From NCBI GenBank assembly GCA_035762665.1, contig DASTNZ010000082.1:18010-82009 (forward strand): a stretch of 64,000 nt of DNA, read 5' to 3'. How positions within the stretch are numbered: position 1 is the first letter of the stretch; each line of letters begins with the position of its first letter. The stretch comes from JASLBX01 sp035762665. Its GTDB lineage: Bacteria; Actinomycetota; Actinomycetes; Jiangellales; Jiangellaceae. The translations under genes were made by a program, and so were the position numbers. The notes beneath the pieces were generated by a model. The model saw nothing but the letters and a program-made list of their open reading frames with translations, was not told the origin of the DNA and did not search any database. Positions 35,946 to 44,630 of this stretch are shown in pieces.

Positions 35946-36718
35946 CCCGCCGGCCCGCGCCACCCGCCCGGACCTGGCATTGGTGGGCAGGGCTGGCGCT
36001 TTTCGCCGTCATCACGGTGTGGTCGGCCTACGAGATCGGATTCCGGCTGCCCAGCGCCAGCGACCTGAGCCGTGGTCGCAGCGTTCTCGCCGAGCTGGCC
36101 AATCCCGACTGGGGGTTCGTGTTCCGGATCCGCGAGGCGTGGGTTGAGACACTGTCCATCGCCGTTATCGCCGCGGTCGTCGGCAACGGCATCGCACTGG
36201 CCGTCTCGTTGCTCGCGGGGCGCGTCACCAGCCCGAACCAGATCGCCTACCACACCAGCAGGAGCGTGCTCAGCATCGTCCGCGCCCTGCCAGATGTGGC
36301 CTACGGCTTGCTGTTCGTCGCTGCAGTCGGCACGGGAACGCTCGCCGGGATCCTGGCGTTGATCATGTTCAACGTCGGGGTCAACGCCAAGCTCACCTCG
36401 GAGACGATCGACGGCGTAGACACCGGACCCGTCGAGGCCGCCGACGCGGCCGGGTCCAACCGGATGCAGCGCGCCTGGGTCGCTGTCGTCCCGCAGATCG
36501 TCCCCACGTACGTGTCGTACAGCCTGTACGTCTTTGAGCTGAACATCCGCGCCTCCGTCGTGATTGGCATCGTCGGCGGTGGGGGCATCGGTCAGGTGCT
36601 GCGGGTGCAGCTCAACCAGTTCAACTTCGACAACATCGGTGCGCTGATCGCGGCGCTGTTCGTCCTGGTGTTCGCCGTCGATCGGGTGTCGCTGGCGCTG
36701 CGCCGGAGGCTGATATGA
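35942..36718 (+). CDS. phnE: Phosphonate/phosphate ABC transporter permease (first PhnE)
   Basis: A 258-aa inner-membrane permease. The first TM (WWAGLALFAVITVWSAYEIG) is followed by the conserved AWVETLSIAVIAAVVGNGIALAVSLLAGR unit, the EAA loop region DTGPVEAADAAGSNRMQRAWVAVVPQIVPTYVSYSLYVFELNIRAS, and GGGGIGQVLRVQL. These match BPD-transport PhnE proteins. GTG start overlapping the phnC stop; its TGA overlaps the next permease ATG (ATGA). Confidence 0.93.
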   Translation: MTRRPAPPARTWHWWAGLALFAVITVWSAYEIGFRLPSASDLSRGRSVLAELANPDWGFVFRIREAWVETLSIAVIAAVVGNGIALAVSLLAGRVTSPNQIAYHTSRSVLSIVRALPDVAYGLLFVAAVGTGTLAGILALIMFNVGVNAKLTSETIDGVDTGPVEAADAAGSNRMQRAWVAVVPQIVPTYVSYSLYVFELNIRASVVIGIVGGGGIGQVLRVQLNQFNFDNIGALIAALFVLVFAVDRVSLALRRRLI

Positions 36719-37536
36719 AGGCCACCCGGCCCCGGCCACCGAGCAGGGCTCGTAAGACGATCACCCTGCTGGCCGGCGCCGCAGTCATCGTCGCCTGCGT
36801 GATCGCCGTGGACGCGCGCTGGAGTGAGCTTCCTGCGCTTCCGGCCACCATGGCGGGCTACCTGGAACTCATGGCGCAGGGCGTGCTGGCGAACCCGACT
36901 GTCGAGCCCCAGGCTGGCTACTGGTCGCGCGCCATCGAGCTGATGCTGGAGTCGCTGCACATGGCGTGGATCGGCACCCTGCTGGGCGCGATCCTGTCGT
37001 TCCCGATCGGCTTGCTGGCGGCCGAGAATGTCTCGCCGAAGCCGGTCACGTTTATCACGCGGCAGATCCTCAATGCCATCCGGGCCATTCCCGAGCTGAT
37101 CTTCGCTATCGCGATCATGCTGCCGGTCTTCGGGCTCGGGCCGCTTGCTGGAGCGCTTGCGCTCGGGATCCACTCCGTCGGCACGCTGGGCAAGCTGACC
37201 AGTGAGGTCGTCGAAAGCGCGGACCGGGGTCCAATGGAGGCAGCTGCGGCGGCCGGAGCTGGACCGCTGGCCATCGTGCGGTCGAGCATCGTTCCGCAAG
37301 TGCTCCCTGAGACCGTCGCCTTCTGGCTCTACCGGTTCGAAATCAACATCAGGGCCAGTGCGGTACTGGGCGTGCTCGGCGCCGGAGGCATCGGTTCGAT
37401 TCTCGGCGAGCTGTTCGTCCGCCGGCAGTGGGACCGGATCGGTATCACCCTTGTGGTGATCATCATCGTGACCGTGGCGATCGACAACATCTCGGCCCGG
37501 ATCCGCCACCGCCTCATCGCCCCCCACCAGCGTTGA
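36715..37536 (+). CDS. phnE: Phosphonate/phosphate ABC transporter permease (second PhnE)
   Basis: A 273-aa permease homologous to the preceding one. It has an N-terminal TM, the ELMLESLHMAWIGTLLGAILSFPIGLLAAEN unit, ADRGPMEAAAAAGAGPLAIVRSSIVPQVLPETVAFWLYRFEINIRAS (the EAA loop contacting PhnC), and GAGGIGSILGELFVRRQW. The pair would form the heterodimeric channel. It ends the operon; no C-P lyase, phosphonatase or phosphite dehydrogenase gene follows within the window. Confidence 0.93.
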   Translation: MKATRPRPPSRARKTITLLAGAAVIVACVIAVDARWSELPALPATMAGYLELMAQGVLANPTVEPQAGYWSRAIELMLESLHMAWIGTLLGAILSFPIGLLAAENVSPKPVTFITRQILNAIRAIPELIFAIAIMLPVFGLGPLAGALALGIHSVGTLGKLTSEVVESADRGPMEAAAAAGAGPLAIVRSSIVPQVLPETVAFWLYRFEINIRASAVLGVLGAGGIGSILGELFVRRQWDRIGITLVVIIIVTVAIDNISARIRHRLIAPHQR

Positions 37537-37585
37537 TCATGCAACTCAGGTGGGGGTCAAGCACGAGGGTCAGGGGCCGACCAAG

Positions 37586-38602
37586 TCAGCCGCTCGCGAC
37601 CGCGTGGAGGTTGCCGTCCGAGCCGCGGCGGCACGCTGCCTGTGTGGCGTCGCCGGCGTAGAACTCCCGGACGCAGCCGCCCATCTGGGAGTGCCCGCGA
37701 GCGTTCGGATGGAATGACTCCTGCACCAGGTTGCCGCCGATACCATTCACGACATCCTGCACGGCTACGGTGAGCGGCCGGATCCAGTGGGTCGACACGC
37801 TGCGGTTGCACGCCTCGCGACCCTCTGTTGCCCTGGACAGGTCGAGGAAGCGGACGCCGAGATCCCGCGCAACGCTCCGAAGAGCGTCATTGAGCAGCAC
37901 CGTGGCAACCGTCCGGCCCCACTTCGCGTCCGCCAGCCTGATGGGACAGCCCTCGAGCGCATGCGTCAGCAGCCGCATGTTCTCGGTGACCGGAGAGGCG
38001 TAGGAGACGAGAACCAGCTCGTAATCGGACTCGGCATAGCCGGCGTCGCTCATGACCTTGCGCACATCATTGACCGCGTCCGCCACCTTCGGCTTCATCG
38101 CCTCGACCCGGTCGGGCCACTCGGCGCCGATGGTGTCGCGGCAGCCCGGCCCGACGATGGCGGCCCAGCGGATCACGCATTCGAGGACGGTCTCGCCGAA
38201 TCCAGGGTCGTCATTCGCACCGATCTGGACCGTGACCAGCTTGACATCGTACTGAGCCGCCGCGTCCGCCAGCATAGCCGCCTGATTCTCGCCGTACCTC
38301 GACTGGCCACCGATCTGTAGGTGAGTCGACCGGGCGCCTGAACAGGCCAGGTTGATCGTCGCGTCGATACCCGGGATCGCCGTCTCGTGAATGTAGGAGT
38401 CCAGGGAGCGATGGCAGAAGTTGCCGGACTGGTTCGTTCCGGGTTCGTAGTTCCGGGCGCCCTCGCCGGACGCCGCACTGTCGCCGAGCGAGACCACAGC
38501 GGTCGGTCGCGATTCGGCGGCGGCCGGGTTGGCCGCGGCCAGGCCGCCGCCAAGCATGAGCACCGCCGCCGCGGACGCAAGGACACCTCGTCGTAGGTCC
38601 AT
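37586..38602 (-). CDS. Secreted SGNH/GDSL hydrolase
   Basis: A 338-aa exported esterase or lipase. A twin-hydrophobic signal peptide (MDLRRGVLASAAAVLMLGGG, cleavage near PAAAES) precedes SGNH block I VVSLGDSAASGEGARNYE with the nucleophile Ser, block III VQIGANDDPGF, and block V ESFHPNARGHSQMGGCV with the Asp/His pair (FHPN then GH). Several Cys residues are spaced as in Streptomyces secreted SGNH lipases and would form disulfides outside the cell. It could act on a lipid or acetylated polysaccharide. The ATG is the one directly before the signal peptide, after GGAGG. Confidence 0.88.
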   Translation of the reverse strand: MDLRRGVLASAAAVLMLGGGLAAANPAAAESRPTAVVSLGDSAASGEGARNYEPGTNQSGNFCHRSLDSYIHETAIPGIDATINLACSGARSTHLQIGGQSRYGENQAAMLADAAAQYDVKLVTVQIGANDDPGFGETVLECVIRWAAIVGPGCRDTIGAEWPDRVEAMKPKVADAVNDVRKVMSDAGYAESDYELVLVSYASPVTENMRLLTHALEGCPIRLADAKWGRTVATVLLNDALRSVARDLGVRFLDLSRATEGREACNRSVSTHWIRPLTVAVQDVVNGIGGNLVQESFHPNARGHSQMGGCVREFYAGDATQAACRRGSDGNLHAVASG

Positions 38603-38710
38603 CGGCCCAACCTCCTCATTGCAGCGCGAAGAACATTGCTGACATAGAACCCGAACTCTGCCAAGATCGCTACCGACGGGTAGCGACTTTCTGTCGCGTA
38701 TCCTGAGGGC

Positions 38711-38926
38711 ATGCCGAGGTACGACTACCGCTGCCGCGCCTGCGGCGCCACCTTCGAGGTCTCGCGGCCGATGATCGACGCCGCCGCGCCGGCCGTCTGC
38801 CCAGAGGGCCACGACGACACGGTCAAGCTGCTGTCCACCGTCGCGATCACCGGCCGGGCCGGAAGCGCCGCTCCCGCACCGTCAAGCGGTGGTGGCTGTT
38901 GCGGAGGCGCATGCGGCTGCGGCTGA
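38711..38926 (+). CDS. FmdB/Zn-ribbon small regulatory protein
   Basis: A 71-aa protein beginning PRYDYRCRACGATFEVSRPM, the N-terminal C-x2-C half of the FmdB-type zinc ribbon; the second metal pair is C...GH (VCPEGHDD). The C-terminus is Gly/Cys-rich (GGGCCGGACGCG), which may bind metal. FmdB-like proteins are small putative regulators whose function is unclear. Its TGA meets the stop of the opposing acetyltransferase gene with no gap, the two forming TGATCA. Confidence 0.85.
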   Translation: MPRYDYRCRACGATFEVSRPMIDAAAPAVCPEGHDDTVKLLSTVAITGRAGSAAPAPSSGGGCCGGACGCG

Positions 38927-39553
38927 TCAGCGTCCCACCGGACGTACCAGCTGCACCGAACCGACCGGCGTGAAGCCGGCCGCGAGGAATGCCCGGAGCG
39001 CACGCGCATTGCCGGGCGCTACCGAGGCGACGACCGGCTCACCTTTTTCTATCAAGCCGAGGGAGTTGCGGATCAACGACCGACCGGCCCCGCGCTCAGT
39101 CCCGGACCGCAGCTCGATCCCCAACTCGGCCAGCCCTCCGATGCCGCGCCCCAGCGTGACGAGTCCGCGGTTGTCGCCGTACGCCGTAACTTCGTCCCGG
39201 ACCAGGCGGGCGTGGTTTGCCCTTGGATGATCGGCCAGATCAGGCCGAAGTGGCGGGCCGCCGACGCCAGTCCCGACGGCAACCAGCACCGCGTCCAGGC
39301 AGTCACACCAGCCGTCCGGCCCTGCCAGCCACACGATGAATCGGGGATCGACGGCCCGGCCGTAACCGTCCGGCTCGTGGGCGAGCACAGAGTCGACCGA
39401 TCGCGTGGTGGCGATGTATGCCCGGCCCGTCATCGACAGCACACCTTCTACGCCGGGCCGCCACGGAGGCACCACCTCGACCGAACCGTCGGGATCAGGG
39501 AACTGGCCGTTGGCCGCGGCGACGAGAACCCGCGCGATCGGGTGATCCTTCAT
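38927..39553 (-). CDS. GNAT-like N-acetyltransferase
   Basis: A 208-aa protein. The C-terminal third has the GNAT AcCoA-binding and end strands: GTERGAGRSLIRNSLGLIEKG, VVASVAPGNARALRAFLAAGFTPVGSVQLV. The N-terminal two thirds (GRAYIATTRSVDSVLAHEPDGYGRAVDPRFIVWLAG) is atypical for GNAT and may confer specificity. Substrate unknown. Its ATG overlaps the 3-hydroxyacyl-CoA dehydrogenase stop (ATGA), so the two are coupled. Confidence 0.72.
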   Translation of the reverse strand: MKDHPIARVLVAAANGQFPDPDGSVEVVPPWRPGVEGVLSMTGRAYIATTRSVDSVLAHEPDGYGRAVDPRFIVWLAGPDGWCDCLDAVLVAVGTGVGGPPLRPDLADHPRANHARLVRDEVTAYGDNRGLVTLGRGIGGLAELGIELRSGTERGAGRSLIRNSLGLIEKGEPVVASVAPGNARALRAFLAAGFTPVGSVQLVRPVGR

Positions 39554-40596
39554 CGGCCGGCGAGGATCTCGAACGGACCCTTGGGCAACCCGCAGCCTAG
39601 CTTCATCGCCGTGTCGATGTCGCCCTCGGGGGCGTAGCCGATATCGCGCATCCTGACCGCGTCGTCCAGATAGGGCCTGATCAACGCGTCAGCGATTTCG
39701 GCAGCGGCCGGCTCGCCGGCCGCTGGCCTGCCCGGCTGTGGCGATTCGCCATAGAAACCCTGGCCCGACTTACGTCCCAGCCGACCCTCGGCCACCAAGT
39801 CGTGGAGAATCGCCGCGGGCGCGTGCCGATCGCGCTGCGACTGGCTGTGCATGCGTTCGAGTATCTGCACGGCGGTGTCCAGGCCGATCAGGTCAAGCAA
39901 GGCGAGCGGACCCATGGGATAGCCGTACTCGTTCTGCATCGCAGCGTCGATCGCTTCCGGGGTGGCGTAGCCGGACTCGACCATCGTCGCGGCCTGGTTG
40001 AGGTAACCGAACAGCAGGGCATTGGCGATGAAGCCGGCCTGGTCACCGCATACGACGGGAACCTTGCGGACGTCCCGAGCCAGTGCATCGACGGTGTCGA
40101 CGACCTCCGGCGCCGTGGCCTGCCCCCGCACGACCTCGACCAGCTTCAGCACCGGTGCCGGGTTGAAGAAGTGCATGCCGGCGACCCGCTCGGGGTGCTT
40201 GGTGGCTGCGCCGATCTCGCTGACCGACAACGACGACGTGTTGGTGACCAGGATCGCGCCCGCGTCCACGATGCCGTCGAGCCGTGTGAACAGGTCGATC
40301 TTCATGTCGATCCATTCCGGGACAGCCTCGACGACGAGGTCACACGGGTGGAGCTCCGCCAGATCAGTGGTGAAGGTGACGCGTCTGATCAGCACCGCCC
40401 GCTCGTCTTCGGCCAGCCGCCCCCGCTGCACCGCTTTGGCGGTCGAACGCTCGACGTGCTGCCGACCAGCCGCCAGCATCTCGCCGTCCCTCTCGACCCC
40501 TATCACTGTCCGGCCATGCCGAGCGAACACCTCCGCGATGCCGGCACCCATGGTGCCGAGGCCAACCACACCAACCGTCTTAATCTCGCGTGCCAC
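39550..40596 (-). CDS. 3-hydroxybutyryl-CoA dehydrogenase
   Basis: A 348-aa NAD-dependent dehydrogenase. The Rossmann N-terminus TVGVVGLGTMGAGIAEVFARHGRTVIGVERD holds the GxGxxG, then VVEAVPEWIDMK, VTNTSSLSVSEIGAATKHPERVAGMHFFNPAPVLKLVEVVRG with the catalytic His (MHFFNP), and the C-terminal domain FGYLNQAATMVESGYATPEAIDAAMQNEYGYPMGPLALLDLIGLD. It oxidises (S)-3-hydroxyacyl-CoA in fatty-acid breakdown or butyryl-CoA metabolism, and could supply the enzymes around the mutase. The GTG was chosen at the start of the conserved Rossmann strand. It follows nucS after 26 nt and overlaps the acetyltransferase gene by 4 nt. Confidence 0.92.
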   Translation of the reverse strand: MAREIKTVGVVGLGTMGAGIAEVFARHGRTVIGVERDGEMLAAGRQHVERSTAKAVQRGRLAEDERAVLIRRVTFTTDLAELHPCDLVVEAVPEWIDMKIDLFTRLDGIVDAGAILVTNTSSLSVSEIGAATKHPERVAGMHFFNPAPVLKLVEVVRGQATAPEVVDTVDALARDVRKVPVVCGDQAGFIANALLFGYLNQAATMVESGYATPEAIDAAMQNEYGYPMGPLALLDLIGLDTAVQILERMHSQSQRDRHAPAAILHDLVAEGRLGRKSGQGFYGESPQPGRPAAGEPAAAEIADALIRPYLDDAVRMRDIGYAPEGDIDTAMKLGCGLPKGPFEILAGR

Positions 40597-40622
40597 GGAC
40601 CGCAGTCTCGCACGCGAGCGGC

Positions 40623-41282
40623 TCAGAACAGGCGGGCGGACGAGTCGTCGAGGCCGCGAAGGGCGTCGTAGTCGACTGTGATGCAATCGATACCGCGGTC
40701 CGCGGCCAGCGTCCGGGCCTGCGGCTTGATCTCCTGCGCCGCGAAGATACCCCGAACGGGCGCGAGGTGCGGGTCGCGGTTCAGCAGGTCGAGGTACCGG
40801 GTCAGCTGCTCGACGCCGTCGATCTCCCCGCGCCGCTTGACTTCGACGGCGACCGTCCGGCCGGAACCGTCCCTGCACAGCAGGTCGACCGGGCCGATGG
40901 CGGTCGGGTACTCACGTCGGACCAGCCGCCAGCCCTCGCCGAACGCCTCGACGTGCTCGGCGAGGAGTTCTTGGAGGTGTGCTTCCACACCATCTTTGAC
41001 CAGGCCGGGGTCCTCGCCCAGCTCGTGCGAGCTGTCGTGCAGGATCTCGTCGATCGTGATGATCAGCCGCTCCCCCGCTGGATTGGCGACCGTCCATACC
41101 CCGTCCATCGTCTCCAGCCGGCAAGGCGGGCTCATCCAGTTGAGCGGCTTGTAGGCGCGGTCGTCGGCGTGGATGGACACCGAGCTGTCCGCCTTGACCA
41201 AGATCAGCCGGATTGCCATCGGCAAGTGCGCGGTCAGCCGCCCCGCATAATCAACCTGGCACCGAGCAATCACAAGACGCAC
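40623..41282 (-). CDS. nucS: Endonuclease NucS (EndoMS), non-canonical mismatch repair
   Basis: A 219-aa nuclease cutting double-strand breaks at mismatches, the mismatch-repair factor of actinobacteria that lack MutS/MutL. N-terminal DNA-binding domain MRLVIARCQVDYAGRLTAHL, then the PD-(D/E)xK nuclease core: IGPVDLLCRDGSGRTVAVEVKRRGEIDGVEQLTRYLD (Asp, Glu, Lys). The C-terminal SSARLF ends in the short motif used to bind the DNA sliding clamp. GTG start. It lies 24 nt after the stop of the error-prone polymerase DnaE2 on the same strand, an arrangement that could place this anti-mutator within an SOS-induced transcript. Confidence 0.95.
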   Translation of the reverse strand: MRLVIARCQVDYAGRLTAHLPMAIRLILVKADSSVSIHADDRAYKPLNWMSPPCRLETMDGVWTVANPAGERLIITIDEILHDSSHELGEDPGLVKDGVEAHLQELLAEHVEAFGEGWRLVRREYPTAIGPVDLLCRDGSGRTVAVEVKRRGEIDGVEQLTRYLDLLNRDPHLAPVRGIFAAQEIKPQARTLAADRGIDCITVDYDALRGLDDSSARLF

Positions 41283-41306
41283 GTCGCACGACGTTACAGG
41301 TTCCGC

Positions 41307-44300
41307 CTACCGGAAGTCGCGGCTGCGGATGCTGCCGCTCACCCGTAGCGGCCGGAGCCGCATGGCCAGCAGGTTGATCGCGCCTTCGGCTCGTTCCAGG
41401 CGACCGTCGATAAGCAGGGCGGACGAGTCGAGGGCGATCCGGCGCTGCCGCTCCCAGACCTTCTGCGGGCAGATGACGTTGACCATCCCGGTCTCGTCTT
41501 CGATGTTCATGAACACAGTGCCGTTCGCGGTGGGCGGGCGCTGGCGATGTGTCACCAGCCCACCGACCAGCATCTGCTCGCCGTGTTTCATGCTGGCCAG
41601 TTTGTTGGCGGGGACGGCACCCAGCACCTCCAGCTCGGCACGGATGTGCTGGACGGGGTGGCTGTCGGGTGAGGACCCCGTGGCCCACAGGTCGGCGAAG
41701 GTCTGCTCGACCGGTGTCATCGTGGGCAACTTCGGCGCGACAGTTCCCGGAGTCGTACCGGCCAGCTGGCCGGGTCCGGTCCCGGCAAGGGCGCCGACCG
41801 CCCACATCGCCTCGCGCCGATCCAGGCCAAAGCAGCCGAACGCCCCGGCGGTGGCGAGTGCTTCGAGGGCAGGCAGCGGCACCCGCACTCGTTGAACGAG
41901 ATCCGTCAGGCTGGCGTACGGACGGCCACCCGCGATGGCTTGAGCGGCGTCCTTGCCGAGGTTACGGACGGTGGCCAGCCCGAGCCGGATCGCCGGCTGG
42001 GGTTCAGCCGGGGCGTGGGGATGATCCGACACCACGGGAACTGGATCCTCCAGCACCGCCTTGACGTCGCTGGCGTTGATGTCGACCCCACGGATCACGA
42101 CGCCGTGCCGGCGGGCGTCGGCGATCAGCGTCCGCGGTGCGTAGAAGCCCATCGGCTGGTTGTTCAGCAAGGCCGTCGTGAACACCGCCGGGTAGTACCG
42201 CTTGAGCCAGGAGCTGGCATAGACCAGGTAGGCGAAGCTGTACGCGTGCGACTCGGGAAACCCGTAGCTGGCGAACCCGTGCAGCTTGTTGTAGATGTCC
42301 TCGGCGACATCGAGTGGGATGTCGTTCTCAGCCATCCCAGTCAGCAGCCGCTCGCGTAGCCCGGCGATGCGCTCAGGTGAACGCTTGGAGCTCATCGCCT
42401 GGCGGAGCTCGTCGGACTCCTTCGGCGTGAATCCGGCGCAGTCGATGGCCAGTTGCATCATCTGCTCCTGGAACAGCGGGACGCCCAGAGTGCGCTCGAG
42501 CGCCAGCTTCATCGACTCGTGGGGGTAAGTGATCTCCTCGTCGCCGTTTGCCCGACGAATGTACGGGTGCACCGAGCCGCCCTGGATCGGTCCTGGCCGG
42601 ATCAGCGCGACTTCGATCACCACGTCGTAGAACTTCCGCGGCTTCAGCCGGGGCAGCGTCGCCATCTGCGCCCGCGACTCGACCTGGAACACGCCGACCG
42701 TGTCGGCGTCGCACAGCATGTCGTACACGGCCGGGTCTTCCGACGGCAGCGTATGCAGTTCGTAGGGCAGCCCGTGATGTGCTTCGAGCAGCTTGAACGA
42801 GTCGCTCAACGCCGAGAGCATGCCCAGCCCTAGCAGGTCGAACTTGACCAGTCCCGCCGCCGCGCAGTCGTCCTTGTCCCATTGCAGAACGCTCCTGCCC
42901 GGCATGGTCGCCCACTCGACAGGGCACACCTCACCGATAGGTCGATCGCAGAGGACCATGCCGCCGGAGTGGATGGACAGATGGCGCGGCAGGCGCAGCA
43001 TCCTGCGGACGACACTTGCTACCCGGTCAGGCAGGGCGCCGTCATCAGGCAGCGGCTGCGCCGGGGTCTTCTCGCCTTGCGGCCCGTCGTCCGGCCCGAC
43101 GCTGAACTCCACCCGGCGGGTCCAGGCATCCGCCTGGCCGGGGCTGTAGCCGAAGGCGCGGGCGGCGTCCCGGATGGCCATCTTGGGGCGGAACGTGTTG
43201 ACGTTCGCGACCTGCGCAGCGCGGTCACGACCGTACTTGTCGAAGACGTGCTGGATGACCTCCTCACGGCGGCCGTTCTCGATGTCGATGTCGATGTCCG
43301 GCGGACCGTCACGGGCCGTGGACAAGAACCGCTCGAACAACAACTTGTTCGAGATCGGCTCGACCGCCGTGATGCCGAGCGCGTAGCACACCGCCGAGTT
43401 GGCCGCTGAACCTCGCCCCTGGCAGAGGATGCCCTCCTTGCGGCAGAACTCCGTGATCTCGTGGACGATCAAGAAGTAGCCGGGAAAGTTCAGCTCCTTG
43501 ATCACTTTGAGCTCATGGTCGATGCGGTCGTAGATGTGCCTGGTCGCGGGGCCACGCGGGCCGTACCGCTTCCGGGCACCGTCCTCGACCTCGTGGTGGA
43601 GCCAGCTCGTATCACTGTGCCCCTCCCCCAACTGCCGCGGGGGCAAGTCGGGAGCGATGAGCTTGAGGTCGAACGCGCACGCCCGGCCGAGCTCGAGCGT
43701 GGTCTTATAAACCCCCGGGAACCTGGCCAGGCGCGCCGCCATCTCGGCCCCTGACCTCAGATGTGCCGTACCGTTCGCGGGTAACCAGCCGACCATCTCG
43801 TCCAAGCTGCTCCGTGCTCTGGCCGCCGCCAGCACCAGCGCAAGGTCGGCGTCGGCCGGACGCGCGTAGTGGACGTTGTTGGATGCGACCACACCGACAC
43901 CGACTCGCTGCGCCAGCTCGTAGAGAGCGTCGTTGCGGGCATCGTCGAGTGGCTGGTCGTGATCGATGAGCTCGACGAAAACGTTGTCGCGCCCGAACAT
44001 GTCGACCAGCCGGTGCAACTCGTCCTCGGCGGCCGCCGGGCCGCCGGCCGCCAGCGCAGCCGGCACCAGGCCCTTTCGGCAGCCGGTGAGGATCACCCAC
44101 TGCCCGTCATGAGCGGCTGCCAGCTCGGCGAGCTCGTACACCGGGCGGCCCTTCTCACCACGCATCTGCGCCCGGGTGATGGCGCCGGCCAGCTGGCCGT
44201 AACCGTCGACGTTGCGGGCGAGCACCAGCAGATGTCGCCCTTCGGGGTCCGGGACACCGGTCTGCCTGGAGTGAAGGTCCAGGCTCAGCTCGGCGCCGTA

Positions 44301-44627
44301 AATCGTCTTGACGTCGGCTCGCTCGGCGGCTTCGGCCAGCCGGACGACTCCGTACATTCCGTCGTGATCGGTGATCGCCAGCGCTTCGACACCGAGCCGG
44401 GAAGCCTCGGCTACCAGCACATCTGGGTCGGACGCGCCGTCCAAGAAGCTGTACGACGAGTGGCAGTGCAACTCGGCCCAGGGCAGGGCGGAGCCGCCGG
44501 TCAATAGCTCCGGCGGGCTCGCGATCCTTTCCCACCACTCCTCTGGATGCAGCTGGGTGACCTTCGCCCCCCAGGTGAGCCGCGCATTGAACTCACGCCA
44601 GGAGATCGGCGGGTTGTGCCATCCCAT
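41307..44627 (-). CDS. dnaE2: Error-prone DNA polymerase DnaE2
   Basis: A 1106-aa C-family polymerase, the translesion enzyme of the DnaE2/ImuA/ImuB mutasome. The N-terminal PHP domain (AELHCHSSYSFLDGASDP, AITDHDGMYGVVR) is followed by the polymerase core with FERFLSTARDGPPDIDIDIENGRREEVIQHVFDKYGRDRAAQVAN holding the catalytic acidic residues, and a C-terminal OB region (GTVFMNIEDETGMVNVICPQ). It lacks the long clamp-binding tail of replicative DnaE1, as expected. Its ATG is 3 nt after the stop of the HNH/13E12 gene, so both should share the LexA-controlled promoter at 46336-46351; no second LexA box was seen before dnaE2 itself. Confidence 0.96.
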   Translation of the reverse strand: MGWHNPPISWREFNARLTWGAKVTQLHPEEWWERIASPPELLTGGSALPWAELHCHSSYSFLDGASDPDVLVAEASRLGVEALAITDHDGMYGVVRLAEAAERADVKTIYGAELSLDLHSRQTGVPDPEGRHLLVLARNVDGYGQLAGAITRAQMRGEKGRPVYELAELAAAHDGQWVILTGCRKGLVPAALAAGGPAAAEDELHRLVDMFGRDNVFVELIDHDQPLDDARNDALYELAQRVGVGVVASNNVHYARPADADLALVLAAARARSSLDEMVGWLPANGTAHLRSGAEMAARLARFPGVYKTTLELGRACAFDLKLIAPDLPPRQLGEGHSDTSWLHHEVEDGARKRYGPRGPATRHIYDRIDHELKVIKELNFPGYFLIVHEITEFCRKEGILCQGRGSAANSAVCYALGITAVEPISNKLLFERFLSTARDGPPDIDIDIENGRREEVIQHVFDKYGRDRAAQVANVNTFRPKMAIRDAARAFGYSPGQADAWTRRVEFSVGPDDGPQGEKTPAQPLPDDGALPDRVASVVRRMLRLPRHLSIHSGGMVLCDRPIGEVCPVEWATMPGRSVLQWDKDDCAAAGLVKFDLLGLGMLSALSDSFKLLEAHHGLPYELHTLPSEDPAVYDMLCDADTVGVFQVESRAQMATLPRLKPRKFYDVVIEVALIRPGPIQGGSVHPYIRRANGDEEITYPHESMKLALERTLGVPLFQEQMMQLAIDCAGFTPKESDELRQAMSSKRSPERIAGLRERLLTGMAENDIPLDVAEDIYNKLHGFASYGFPESHAYSFAYLVYASSWLKRYYPAVFTTALLNNQPMGFYAPRTLIADARRHGVVIRGVDINASDVKAVLEDPVPVVSDHPHAPAEPQPAIRLGLATVRNLGKDAAQAIAGGRPYASLTDLVQRVRVPLPALEALATAGAFGCFGLDRREAMWAVGALAGTGPGQLAGTTPGTVAPKLPTMTPVEQTFADLWATGSSPDSHPVQHIRAELEVLGAVPANKLASMKHGEQMLVGGLVTHRQRPPTANGTVFMNIEDETGMVNVICPQKVWERQRRIALDSSALLIDGRLERAEGAINLLAMRLRPLRVSGSIRSRDFR

Positions 44628-44630
44628 GAT

